39,890 nt of DNA from Acidobacteriota bacterium (GCA_016196035.1 JACPYM010000101.1:1-39890); one strand, 5' to 3'; shown: positions 17,584 through 25,048, counted from the stretch's first letter. Numbers and translations: made by a program. Notes: a model not told the origin generated them from the letters alone.

Positions 17584-17637
17584 CAATGATGATGGCTACA
17601 CCGAATAATTCGCGTGTGAATTCAGGGCGTTTTTATG

Positions 17638-17659
17638 CTGACTACTGACTACTGACTAC
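17638..17659. repeat. Heptamer tandem repeat overlapping the end of fliR, right array
   Basis: Three units complementary to the left array at 17544-17583. The last codons of fliR (VVSSQ and the TAG stop) are spelled by this repeat on the minus strand, so the repeat supplies the FliR C-terminus. Confidence 0.8.
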
Positions 17660-18409
17660 GATTCTTCTCATTGCGCTCAAGGCGCTGCGCACTGCGCCGG
17701 GCAGGAAGAAAAGCGCTCCGCCCAGCAGCCAGATGCCAGCGATGAATTTGACGGGGAAGCCGAGCAGCATGACTTGCAGTTGCGGCGCGGCGCGGCCCAC
17801 CAGGGCGAGCGTGAATTCGACCGTGAGCAAGACGACGATGGCGGGCGCCGCCAAGGCTACACCGACCGCCAAAGCGTCCGCCGAAAGACGCAGCAGCAAT
17901 TCGGCCAGCGCCGGACTCATCACGAAGCCGCCCGGCGCAATGGTGTCAAAGCTTCGCACGGTGGCGGCGAGCACCCAGTGATGACCATCCGCGCCGAGTA
18001 ACACCATCAGCCCGAACATCTGCGCCATCGTGCCGAGCGCCGTTGATTGCGCGCGCGTCGAGGGATCAATGATGCTGCCCAGCGTCAGGCCCAATTGCAG
18101 GCTCAACATCTGGGCCGCCAGATCGAGCGCGCTAAAGACCAGCCGTCCGGCAAACCCAAAGACGCAACCGATGGCCAACTCCAATACGATCACGATGCCC
18201 AAGCCGAGCAGGTCGGTGGGCGGTGTGCTCAGGCGCGGCGCGACGGCGGGTGTGAGCGCCAGCGCCAAGGCCAGCGCCAACATGGCCCGGATGCGTGGCG
18301 CGGCAGCCTGATTGCCCCAGAACGGCGCGAACGTCACCAATCCGCCGACGCGCGCGAGCACGACGCAAAAGAGCAGGACGGGCCGCAACGGTAAGAGAAT
18401 CGGATCCAT
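17642..18409 (-). CDS. fliR: FliR flagellar export gate protein (255 aa)
   Basis: FliR is an integral membrane component of the FliP-FliQ-FliR export gate. The protein is hydrophobic throughout, with about six membrane segments. It contains the family patterns ARVGGLVTFAPFWG near the N-terminus and LQLGLTLGSIIDP in the middle, then the FPVKFIAGIWLLGGALFFLP stretch near the C-terminus. Length is normal. It begins 27 bases after fliQ. Its last five residues and stop codon (VVSSQ, TAG) are encoded by a heptamer repeat rather than by family-like sequence, so the C-terminal tail has probably been replaced or trimmed. Confidence 0.94.
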   Translation of the reverse strand: MDPILLPLRPVLLFCVVLARVGGLVTFAPFWGNQAAAPRIRAMLALALALALTPAVAPRLSTPPTDLLGLGIVIVLELAIGCVFGFAGRLVFSALDLAAQMLSLQLGLTLGSIIDPSTRAQSTALGTMAQMFGLMVLLGADGHHWVLAATVRSFDTIAPGGFVMSPALAELLLRLSADALAVGVALAAPAIVVLLTVEFTLALVGRAAPQLQVMLLGFPVKFIAGIWLLGGALFFLPGAVRSALSAMRRIVVSSQ

Positions 18410-18436
18410 ACAAACCTATTCGTGCTGCCGCGGCGC

Positions 18437-18706
18437 TCAGCGGATGTACGGCGTGAAATCCGCCAGCAAGGTCGTCGTGAAGGTCACCAGCACGCGCAAC
18501 GCCCAGGGAAACATCAACAGAAAAACCAAAAAGATGGCCGCCACGCGCGGCGCAAATGAGAAGGTTTGATCCTGAATCGAAGTCAACGTCTGCAACAGAC
18601 TGACGATAACCCCGACGGCGATGGCCGCCGCCAACAACGGCGCGGTCACCCACATCAGGGTTTCCAGCGCGCGTTGCATTAAGGTCATGATGAGGGCGTC
18701 GGACAT
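18437..18706 (-). CDS. fliQ: FliQ flagellar export gate protein (89 aa)
   Basis: FliQ is a small two-helix membrane protein of the export gate. Residues about 15-37 (LWVTAPLLAAAIAVGVIVSL) and 50-75 form the two hydrophobic helices. Between them lies the highly conserved LLQTLTSIQDQTFSFAPR motif. The length of 89 is typical. It lies between fliP and fliR as in most bacteria. The heptamer repeat arrays at 18711-18823 fill the gap to fliP and come within a few bases of the fliQ ATG. They leave little room for a standard ribosome binding site: upstream of ATG 18706 is repeat-derived sequence, so its translation may be weak or altered. Confidence 0.95.
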   Translation of the reverse strand: MSDALIMTLMQRALETLMWVTAPLLAAAIAVGVIVSLLQTLTSIQDQTFSFAPRVAAIFLVFLLMFPWALRVLVTFTTTLLADFTPYIR

Positions 18707-18710
18707 AAAG

Positions 18711-18751
18711 CAGTGGTCAGTGGTCAGTGGTCAGTGGTCAGTGGTCAGTGG
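18711..18751. repeat. Heptamer tandem repeat (AGTGGTC) next to the fliQ start
   Basis: About six units of CAGTGGT run from 18711 to 18751. The complementary array 18791-18823 could pair with it to form a stem of about 30 bp. Its edge is 5 bases from the fliQ start codon. Confidence 0.85.
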
Positions 18752-18790
18752 TTGTTCAGCAGTAGACAGCAGGCAGCGGGTTACAAAATA

Positions 18791-18823
18791 ACTGACCACT
18801 GACCACTGACCACTGACCACTAA
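18791..18823. repeat. Heptamer tandem repeat at the fliP stop codon
   Basis: Units of CTGACCA run to the fliP stop; the TAG stop (18820-18822) lies in the repeat edge. It is complementary to the array at 18711-18751. Confidence 0.85.
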
Positions 18824-19707
18824 ACCACGCTGTTGATCAGTGAGCCAATGATCAGATACCAGCCGTCCACCATCACGAACAGCAGCACTTTGAACGGGGT
18901 TGAGATCAGCACCGGCGGCAATTGCATCATGCCCATCGAGAGCACGACCGAAGAGACCGCCAGATCAATCACCAAAAAAGGAATGAAGAGTACGAAGCCA
19001 ATCTGAAAGGCGGTCTTCAACTCCGAAATCATATACGCCGGGATCAGCGCCAGCGTCGGCACATCTTCGGGAACGTTGGGGCGCGGACTGGCCGCCAGCC
19101 GCAAAAACAGCGCCAGATCGCGCTCGCGTGTGTGTTTAAGCATGTACCCGCGCAACGGCACCAGCGCGCGCTCCAAAGCATCCATCTGGGAAATCTGACC
19201 GGCGCGCAAGGGCTGGATCGCGTCGAGGTAAATGCGTTTGCCCACCGGCGCCATGACGAACATCGTCAGGAAGAGCGCCAATCCCAGCAGCACTTGGTTG
19301 TTGGGCGCTTCCTGCAAACCGAGCGCCTGGCGCAGAAAATGAAAGACGACGATCAAGCGCGTAAAACACGTCATCGAAACCAGAATCGCCGGGATAAAGC
19401 TGAGCAGGGTCAGCAGGACGATGATCTGCACCGGCAAGGTGGCTTCGATGTTTTGCGCCAAGTCTAAACGCAGCGCCGGATTGTTTGGTGTTTGCGCAGG
19501 CGCGGCGGCAGCCGACGCGGCCAAGCCACCAAGCCAGAGCGGCAGCAGCAGCAAGCGCGACAGCCACCTGGCGGCCAGGATTTTGCAACGAAACATTTGC
19601 CAAAGAGCATTGAGTGCAGGCTGCAGCCTGCGCGCGCCAAGACAGGCTGAAGCCCGCACTCCATGCTTTTGTGCCCATTGTTGTATCAACCCGGTGCGAA
19701 CACTCAT
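18820..19707 (-). CDS. fliP: FliP flagellar export gate protein (up to 295 aa)
   Basis: FliP forms the core of the export gate. A signal-like segment lies at about residues 47-66 of this reading. The conserved body follows: LTLLSFIPAILVSMTCFTRLIVVFHFLRQALG, then PNNQVLLGLALFLTMFVMAP and, later, SELKTAFQIGFVLFIPFLVIDL. The start is uncertain. ATG 19707 overlaps the fliO stop as ATGA, which favours coupling. However, the first 37 residues run through an inverted repeat at 19612-19661 and look foreign. ATG 19596 gives a normal FliP N-terminus (MFRCKILAARWLSRLLLLPL) but has a weak ribosome binding site. The stop is inside a heptamer repeat. Confidence 0.94.
   Translation of the reverse strand: MSVRTGLIQQWAQKHGVRASACLGARRLQPALNALWQMFRCKILAARWLSRLLLLPLWLGGLAASAAAAPAQTPNNPALRLDLAQNIEATLPVQIIVLLTLLSFIPAILVSMTCFTRLIVVFHFLRQALGLQEAPNNQVLLGLALFLTMFVMAPVGKRIYLDAIQPLRAGQISQMDALERALVPLRGYMLKHTRERDLALFLRLAASPRPNVPEDVPTLALIPAYMISELKTAFQIGFVLFIPFLVIDLAVSSVVLSMGMMQLPPVLISTPFKVLLFVMVDGWYLIIGSLINSVV
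19612..19661. repeat. Inverted repeat inside the 5' end of the fliP frame
   Basis: Arms 19612-19630 and 19643-19661 (GAGTGCAGGCTGCAGCCTG and a 17-of-19 reverse complement) form a hairpin with a 12-base loop. It lies between the two candidate fliP start codons and keeps the reading frame open. Confidence 0.7.
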
Positions 19708-20297
19708 TGATCATTGCCTGCCGGTTGCATGCCATCGTGCGCGTCAATATTTGATTGTTGCCTGAGCCGTTCATCCGCCAGCGTCAGCGCGCGCGCAAAA
19801 TTACGGGGCTCCTCTTCGGCCAGTAAATCCGCCACCGAACGCCTGGGCGGCGTGTAAGACAGCGGTCGTTCAGTGCGCGCCGCCAGCAACGTCAGCGCCT
19901 GGGCGGTCGAGCCGATCAACAACAACTGATCGCCAAACCGCACTGCCGCAAGTTGCCGCCGGTCGCCCAGCGGAAGGGTGCCCAAGAGCGTCAGTTCCAC
20001 CGCCGGGCTGTCCGCGCCACCCAGCGGAGTGCCATTCAAGCGGCGCAAAGCCCAGGCCGTCGCGACGATCAAGCCGACAATCAGCAACAACGCGCCCACC
20101 GTGCGCAACAGCAATCCGCCCGCGCTGGGCGCACTTTCCGGCGGAGCTTCGGCGGGTGGCGTCATAAACGGGAGCCGTTCGTAGTTTTCCTGTCCGGGTG
20201 CGGCTGGCGCTGGCTGGGCGCTGGCGCAGGGCAGACAACCGCCGCAGAGCAGCACGCTCAGCAGAATGTATCTCAGCCAGCGGCGGTTCACACACAT
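19704..20297 (-). CDS. fliO: FliO flagellar assembly protein (197 aa)
   Basis: FliO helps assemble the FliP ring of the export gate. Residues about 1-28 form a signal-like segment (RYILLSVLLCGGCLPCASA). A membrane helix follows at about 63-85 (GGLLLRTVGALLLIVGLIVATAWALRRLNG). Then comes the conserved FliO cytoplasmic part with LLGTLPLGDRRQLAAVRFGDQLLLIGSTAQALTLL. The order fliN-fliO-fliP fits. Its ATG overlaps the fliN stop by one base (TGATG) and its stop overlaps the longer fliP start (ATGA). The family is poorly conserved in sequence, but the motif and context are strong. The two cysteines near the signal cleavage site could make it a lipoprotein, which is a guess. Confidence 0.9.
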   Translation of the reverse strand: MCVNRRWLRYILLSVLLCGGCLPCASAQPAPAAPGQENYERLPFMTPPAEAPPESAPSAGGLLLRTVGALLLIVGLIVATAWALRRLNGTPLGGADSPAVELTLLGTLPLGDRRQLAAVRFGDQLLLIGSTAQALTLLAARTERPLSYTPPRRSVADLLAEEEPRNFARALTLADERLRQQSNIDAHDGMQPAGNDQ

Positions 20298-20587
20298 CAG
20301 CGTTCCTCGGCGATGATTTCATTGATGCGGACGCCGGTGCGGTCTTCGATCATGATGATCTCGCCGCGCGCGATGCGTTTGCCGCCTGCCATCAGGTCAA
20401 CGCCTTCGCCCGTCGAGCGCGGCAATTGAATGATGCTGCTTTGTTCCAGCGCCAAAATTTCTTCAGCCGTGATTTTGGTGCGGCCCAATTCGACGGCGAG
20501 TTGCACGCTCAGATCCAGGAAGTTGCTCCAGGTTTGAATCTCCGCCCGGTTGGCGGCGCGAATGGCATCTTCATTGGGCTTGCGCAT
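20297..20587 (-). CDS. fliN: FliN flagellar motor switch protein (96 aa)
   Basis: FliN forms the outer part of the cytoplasmic C-ring and docks the export ATPase complex. The protein is a single SpoA-type domain: NFLDLSVQLAVELGRTKITAEEILALEQSSIIQLP, then GKRIARGEIIMIEDRTGVRINEI. That is the core FliN sequence with a short N-terminus. ATG 20587 is used; the frame extends to a TTG at 20614. Normally fliM lies just upstream, but here a 234-base repeat-rich gap separates fliN from fliL and no fliM is present. Confidence 0.95.
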   Translation of the reverse strand: MRKPNEDAIRAANRAEIQTWSNFLDLSVQLAVELGRTKITAEEILALEQSSIIQLPRSTGEGVDLMAGGKRIARGEIIMIEDRTGVRINEIIAEER

Positions 20588-20619
20588 AAAAATTGATGTT
20601 AGAGCGGGATGCAATTGCG

Positions 20620-20824
20620 TTTACGGGAGCGCGTTGTGCCGGGACGGTACCGCGCGCGTGAGCAAGCGGCACGGCAAGTTTATGCCGGGACGGTACCGCG
20701 CGCGTGAGCAAGCGGCACGGCAAGTTTATGCCCTTGGCTGAACAGCCAAAGCCTCGCTGGCTGACGCGCGCGGTACCGTCCCTCTACGTAACTTTTCCCC
20801 TTGACCGCTGTGAAAACCGAGCTA
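20620..20824. repeat. Family A palindromic repeat in the fliL-fliN gap, with a 46-bp tandem duplication
   Basis: The core GACGGTACCGCGCGCGTGAG appears twice because a 46-base unit (20637-20682) is repeated exactly at 20683-20728. The right arm (near 20765-20785) carries the inverted core. The end GTGAAAACCGAGCTAG reaches the fliL stop (TAG at 20822-20824). This gap is where fliM usually lies. Confidence 0.75.
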
Positions 20825-21424
20825 GAGCTGGACGATAAATTCCGTGATGTAGATAGCCTCGACTTTAGGCTCTTCAGAGGCAGCGCGGGCGGCGCGCAAC
20901 AGTTCTTTGCGCAATTTGTTTTTGCCCTCGGCCGTCAACACTTCGGCGGAGGATTTGGTCGTAAGCACCGCCAGCATGGCGTTGCGAATGCGCGTGGTGA
21001 AAAGCGCATCCGGTTTTTCGGCGCCCGCTTTCTCCTCACCGCCGACACCCAGGCTGACGGTGAGCCGCAAATAACGCGCTTCACCCGCATCGGCCAGATT
21101 GACGATGTACGGCTGTAACTCGATGACGTGTTTGACCGCGCTATCATCCGGCAGCGTCAAGGCGGCTGACTTTGGTTTTTTGCCGGGCGCTTCATCCGCG
21201 TTGGCCTCTTCATCGGCGGCGGGTTCTTCTTCGTCGCCCTTGGCGGGTTTCTTTTTGCCTTTTTCGGCGGCGGCCTTCGCCTCGACCTTGCTGTGTTGCA
21301 GGTAGTAATACGCGCTGCCGCCAGCGCCCGCCAGCACGACCACGGCGATGACGATAATGATAACCATCTTGTTGGACTTGGGCGGAGCCGCCCCGGCCTT
21401 TTCTGTCGCCACTGAATCAGACAT
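20822..21424 (-). CDS. fliL: FliL flagellar basal-body-associated protein (200 aa)
   Basis: FliL surrounds the stator and supports torque. ATG 21424 has a strong GGAGG ribosome binding site 8 bases upstream; the longer ORF is unlike FliL. One membrane helix lies near residues 20-41 (MVIIIVIAVVVLAGAGGSAYY). A charged, Lys/Glu/Ala-rich linker follows. The periplasmic FliL domain has IELQPYIVNLADAGEARYLRLTVSL and ends in VEAIYITEFIVQL, the usual FliL end. The linker is long (about 50 residues) but otherwise the length is typical. The TAG stop is shared with a family A repeat end. It lies between motB and fliN. Confidence 0.93.
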   Translation of the reverse strand: MSDSVATEKAGAAPPKSNKMVIIIVIAVVVLAGAGGSAYYYLQHSKVEAKAAAEKGKKKPAKGDEEEPAADEEANADEAPGKKPKSAALTLPDDSAVKHVIELQPYIVNLADAGEARYLRLTVSLGVGGEEKAGAEKPDALFTTRIRNAMLAVLTTKSSAEVLTAEGKNKLRKELLRAARAASEEPKVEAIYITEFIVQL

Positions 21425-21447
21425 ACAACCTCCGGTGCTCGGCCAGT

Positions 21448-21462
21448 GCGAGTCGCGTGCCG
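21448..21462 (-). promoter_or_regulatory. Weak sigma-54-like match before fliL
   Basis: On the minus strand this reads CGGCAC, five bases, TCGC. Against the known TGGCAC-N5-TTGC pattern it matches 8 of 10, with the key GG and GC pairs at correct spacing. The predicted start of transcription would be only about 12 bases before the fliL ATG, overlapping the ribosome binding site region. The region is GC-rich, so chance is likely. Confidence 0.25.
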
Positions 21463-21616
21463 CACCGGGGGCGCGGCTTATTCGTTCACACGGCCAAGTA
21501 ATTGAACGAGTTACTGTATTGATGAATTTGTGCTGGGCGTCTGGCGTCAGCAAGCCGATAAGCAGGCATCGGATTTATGACACTTGCCGGGCGGCAGGCG
21601 CTGCGGAGATTTAACC

Positions 21617-21683
21617 CTCCCTTCGTAGCAGCGAATTTATTCGCGGCGCGACAGCGCGAATAAATTCGCTGCTACGAAGGGAG
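21617..21683. repeat. Perfect 29-bp inverted repeat just past the motB stop
   Basis: Bases 21617-21645 and 21655-21683 are exact reverse complements with a 9-base loop. The core GTAGCAGCGAATTTATTCGC resembles the hairpin at 134-209, with G/A changes in both arms. It begins 13 bases past the motB stop and could end or stabilise the motA-motB mRNA. Confidence 0.75.
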
Positions 21684-21696
21684 TATGGAATCTTCG

Positions 21697-22710
21697 CTAA
21701 CGTGCCTTGCTGCGCCGCACACCCGGCGGAAGCTGGTCGGGTTCACCCACGGGCACCACGCCTTCGTTACGCAGCTTGCTTTCATTTAAGCGTTTGGCAG
21801 GCGTATTGACGGGCGTTTCTTGGGGTTCCGGCGCGGCGGGCGCCGATTTTTTTGGGGCCTGCGGTTCGCTCTCAGGCTGGGCGCTGGCATTGTGTTCGGG
21901 TGCTTCGGGGTTGCTCTTGCCGCCGAAAAGTTTGGGCACGCTGGACGCGCGCAGGTGCGTGACGGTGATGCTGATGCGCCGATTGCCGGGCGCAAAAGGG
22001 TCGCTTGGATAGAGCAATTCGGTGTCGGCGTAACCGACGACGCGGCGAATCTGGTCGGGCTTGACGCAACTGTGCTCTAAATAGCGGCGCGCCGCATTGG
22101 CGCGGTCGGCGGACAATTCCCAGTTAGTGTAAGACGACCCGTTCGGAAAAACATGGCGATCAGTGTGTCCGCCGATAAAGATCGGATTGGGTAAATCGCA
22201 AATGCTGGTGGCGATTTCAGTCAGAATCTGCCGGGCGCTCTCGGTCAATTCGGCGCTGCCGCTGGTGAAAGAAACCCGTTCGGCTTTATCCAGAATTTGA
22301 ATGCGCAAGCCATCCTCGGTGACTTCCACTTTGACCTGGTCTTTGACGGAGGAGAATTCAGGGCTTTTCTGAAATTTCTTGCGCAAGAGCACCGCCGCGC
22401 TCATCAAGGCATCTTCGTTGTCCTGCGGGTTCGGCTCTTTGCTCATGTTTTTTGAACGGCTGAGGATGCCGCCTTTCATGGTGCTGAAGACGCCGGGCGA
22501 TTTGAAATAATTGGCGATGGATTCTTTGAGTTTGACGTCGGCCTGCGAGACCAGCCAGAGCACCAGAAAGAGCGCCATCATCGCCGTGACGAAATCGGCA
22601 TAGGCCACCTTCCAGGCGCCGCCGTGATGGCCGCCGTGCCCTTTGACCTTTTTGACGCGGCGGCGCGGTTTTTTCTCCGGCGTCATGGCGGCTTGTTGAC
22701 CAGCCTTCAT
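21697..22710 (-). CDS. motB: MotB flagellar stator protein (337 aa)
   Basis: MotB with MotA forms the ion-conducting stator and anchors it to peptidoglycan. The single membrane helix (about residues 35-57, VAYADFVTAMMALFLVLWLVS) contains the essential Asp39. A long periplasmic part follows, with an OmpA-like peptidoglycan-binding domain at about 140-260 (IFIGGHTDRH, then NWELSADRANAARRYLE). The last 75 residues are Pro/Ala/Glu-rich and charged, an extension beyond the usual end. Its ATG overlaps the motA stop (ATGA). The helix looks more like proton-type than sodium-type stators, but this is a weak judgement. Confidence 0.95.
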   Translation of the reverse strand: MKAGQQAAMTPEKKPRRRVKKVKGHGGHHGGAWKVAYADFVTAMMALFLVLWLVSQADVKLKESIANYFKSPGVFSTMKGGILSRSKNMSKEPNPQDNEDALMSAAVLLRKKFQKSPEFSSVKDQVKVEVTEDGLRIQILDKAERVSFTSGSAELTESARQILTEIATSICDLPNPIFIGGHTDRHVFPNGSSYTNWELSADRANAARRYLEHSCVKPDQIRRVVGYADTELLYPSDPFAPGNRRISITVTHLRASSVPKLFGGKSNPEAPEHNASAQPESEPQAPKKSAPAAPEPQETPVNTPAKRLNESKLRNEGVVPVGEPDQLPPGVRRSKAR

Positions 22711-23567
22711 CGCGGTTTGATCTCCTTCAGCTTGGTTTCCATCTCGACATTGCTCGGACGGTCGAAGCTGAAAATCGTTTTGCGCGCAAACTCAGCCGAG
22801 GTCAATGGCGCTGCGCCATTGGCAAAGGCCAGCAAGCCGGCTTTCAAACAGGCGTAGTATTTCGCCTCTTCGTGCGCCAGGTTTTCCAGGTTGGTGGCCA
22901 CCGGCCCGACGACGCCATACGAGAGTAGGATGCCCAGAAAGGTGCCGACCAGGGCCGCGCCGACGTGATGGCCCAATTCTTCGGGCGGGCCGTCCAGATG
23001 TTGCATTGTGACGACAATGCCGAGCACGGCGGCGACGATGCCCAGCCCCGGCAAGGCGTCGGCCAGGCGCGTCAGAATGGCGGGCGCGATGGCGCTCTCT
23101 TCGTGATGCGTTTCCAGCTCGGCATCCATGAGTAATTCGAGTTCTTCGGGTTGGGCGGCGCCGTTGACCAGCATTTTCATGGCATCACAAAAAAAATCCA
23201 CCGCATGATGGTTGGCCATAAAGACGGGATATTTCGAGAAGATGCTGGATTTGTGCGGGTCGTTCACGTCGCCTTCCATCGAGAGCAGGCCGCCTTTTTT
23301 GGCATTCACAAAGACATCGTATTGCATGCGCAAGGCTTCGAGGAAAGAGTCTTTGTTGTAGGGCGAGCCTTTGAGCGCCGCCGGGATTTTCGCCCCGAGC
23401 ACCATCAGCAATTTGAGCGGATTGGCCGTCATCACCGCACCTATCGCCGCGCCGCCGATGACGACGAATTCGGACGGCTGCACGAGTACGCCGAGCGGGC
23501 CATCCACCATCAAATAGCCGCCCAAGACGCACCCCAAGACCACCACGAGACCAATGATAATAAACAT
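22707..23567 (-). CDS. motA: MotA flagellar stator protein (286 aa)
   Basis: MotA forms the ring around MotB and pushes on FliG. The N-terminus MFIIIGLVVVLGCVLGGYLM is typical of the family, so ATG 23567 is preferred over the longer frame. Four membrane segments are visible. Between the second and third is the cytoplasmic loop with RMQYDVFVNAKKGGLLSMEGD and the HHEESAIAPAILTRLADALPGLGIVAAVLGIVVTM stretch. The third-fourth helices contain GAALVGTFLGILLSYGVVGPVATNLE. Length is normal. It overlaps motB by 4 bases and lies 194 bases downstream of an HDOD gene; a sigma-28-like sequence lies in that gap. Confidence 0.96.
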   Translation of the reverse strand: MFIIIGLVVVLGCVLGGYLMVDGPLGVLVQPSEFVVIGGAAIGAVMTANPLKLLMVLGAKIPAALKGSPYNKDSFLEALRMQYDVFVNAKKGGLLSMEGDVNDPHKSSIFSKYPVFMANHHAVDFFCDAMKMLVNGAAQPEELELLMDAELETHHEESAIAPAILTRLADALPGLGIVAAVLGIVVTMQHLDGPPEELGHHVGAALVGTFLGILLSYGVVGPVATNLENLAHEEAKYYACLKAGLLAFANGAAPLTSAEFARKTIFSFDRPSNVEMETKLKEIKPR

Positions 23568-23676
23568 AACTTTGCTTGTTTGGAGAACGCGGCCAAGCAG
23601 CGCCTGGCCCGCCGGAAACTTTGCCGTTGAGAGAACGCTAAGCAGAGAGAAGCCGCCCACGACAGCCTCTCCCTGC

Positions 23677-23703
23677 TTATCGTCAACGAGTCGGGCGGAC
23701 TTA
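23677..23703 (-). promoter_or_regulatory. Candidate sigma-28 promoter upstream of motA
   Basis: The minus strand reads TAAG, 15 bases, GACGATAA. Against the known FliA consensus TAAA-N15-GCCGATAA this matches 3 of 4 and 7 of 8. It lies in a true intergenic gap and faces motA, a class typically under FliA control. The leader would be about 100 bases. Confidence 0.45.
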
Positions 23704-23761
23704 AGCGGTGTCAGCGTGAGCAGGGTGGGTCAAAGACGCTCGGTCACACCGCAGCGCTGAA

Positions 23762-25048
23762 TCAATCATTGACGAAATTCTGCGCGCGCTCGAGGTTGTA
23801 CGGCAAATCCCGCAGCACGATGCTTGCGCCTTGTTCGTTGAGTTTGAGGAAGAGCGCCGCCGGATGGGTCAACAGGCGCGCGGGCGTTAAATTGGCTAGC
23901 ACTTGGGCGCGGCTGGCCGGTGGTTGTTTCAGCGCAAAGGTGGTCAGACCGTCGGCCAGCGCCGCCAGCGCGACATAAGGCCGTTCGGCGGCGGCCTCTA
24001 AAAAACAATGATGATGCGCCATCGTCTCGATGACGGCGACGGGCAGCTTCCACTGTTCGCCGACGACGCGCCCGACACGCGGGTGATAATCGCGCACCAG
24101 GCTTTCAATAATCGGGCGCGGCAGCGGGCCAGGGTTGAGTTGTGAACGCCGCACCTGCTGAATGAGCGCATAAATAATCGTTTTGCCGAAATCCATCAGC
24201 AGGCCGCACAGGAAGCCATGCCCGGCATTCAGCCCGATGCAACCGGCCAGCGTTTGGCCGACAAAGGCGGCGGCGGCGGAATGAATGCTCAAGGCGCGCT
24301 GTTCGGGGGCAAAAATATCCTGGCCGAGCCGCTGGCGTTGCAACGACGCGGCGAGCACCAGGTTGACGACCGCCGTTTCGCCCAGCCGCTGAATGGCGTG
24401 CGTCAGCGACGAAACCTGAACTTCACCGCCGAAGCTGAACGAGTTGGCGCTGCGCAAGAGCCGCGCGGCGACCGCCTGATCGGTATAGATCAAAGTGCCC
24501 AGTTCGCGCAGCGAGTAATCTTTTTTGCGCGTCAGTTCCAGCACGCGCACGGCCAATTGCGGCATCACCGGCACACAGAAATCTTCGCGCAATAACCGGT
24601 CAACCAGCGCCAGGCGCAAGGCGTCGGCCAGGCCGAAGGTCTCGGTGTAGTCTTCGGTTTCAGCCCAATCATCAGTTTGTGCGGGCGGAGTTTTGGCCGG
24701 CTGTTGTTGCTGTTGTTGCTGTTGTTGCTGTGCGCAAGCCGCCACCAACAAACGCTCAGGCGAGATTTGCAGGTTGATAAACAACGCCTGGGGCGGCAAT
24801 GGGCCGCCGCAAAACGCGTAGTGGCCCGAACGCCAGTTGAGTGCTTCACAGAGCACAGCGGTAATTTTTTCGGCGCTGGCCAAAAAGGTCTCGGCGACCG
24901 AGGCGGCGGCAATCTCGCCGCGCACAAAGTAAAGCTGTAAGGGGTTGTCTGCGCCTTGCCGCATGGTCAGGCCGCCGGTGCGGCGCGTCAGGGCGATCCA
25001 TTGAATCAAATCGCCGAGCGGCAAGGTATGCGTTTCACCTTGGATCAT
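23762..25048 (-). CDS. DUF4388 (PATAN) plus HDOD domain protein (428 aa)
   Basis: ATG 25048 has AGGTGAG a few bases upstream; an upstream TTG frame at 25090 is less likely. The N-terminal domain (about residues 5-105; LPLGDLIQWIALTRRTGGLTM, LYFVRGEIAAASV) matches the DUF4388/PATAN type found in two-component and gliding systems. Ten glutamines at 107-116 come from a perfect repeat of a 9-base unit. From about 160 an HDOD domain follows (FCVPVMPQLAVRVLELTRKK, then LLRSANSFSFGG and a HxHH-like region MAHHH). HDOD proteins often act in signalling without nuclease or phosphodiesterase activity. Its place between flgE and motA suggests a motility regulator; the exact role is unknown. Confidence 0.85.
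   Translation of the reverse strand: MIQGETHTLPLGDLIQWIALTRRTGGLTMRQGADNPLQLYFVRGEIAAASVAETFLASAEKITAVLCEALNWRSGHYAFCGGPLPPQALFINLQISPERLLVAACAQQQQQQQQQQPAKTPPAQTDDWAETEDYTETFGLADALRLALVDRLLREDFCVPVMPQLAVRVLELTRKKDYSLRELGTLIYTDQAVAARLLRSANSFSFGGEVQVSSLTHAIQRLGETAVVNLVLAASLQRQRLGQDIFAPEQRALSIHSAAAAFVGQTLAGCIGLNAGHGFLCGLLMDFGKTIIYALIQQVRRSQLNPGPLPRPIIESLVRDYHPRVGRVVGEQWKLPVAVIETMAHHHCFLEAAAERPYVALAALADGLTTFALKQPPASRAQVLANLTPARLLTHPAALFLKLNEQGASIVLRDLPYNLERAQNFVND

Noticed and set aside
17544-18823. Heptamer arrays as a CRISPR array
   Set aside because: The units are 7 bases long with no spacers, and they form inverted pairs rather than direct repeats with unique spacers.
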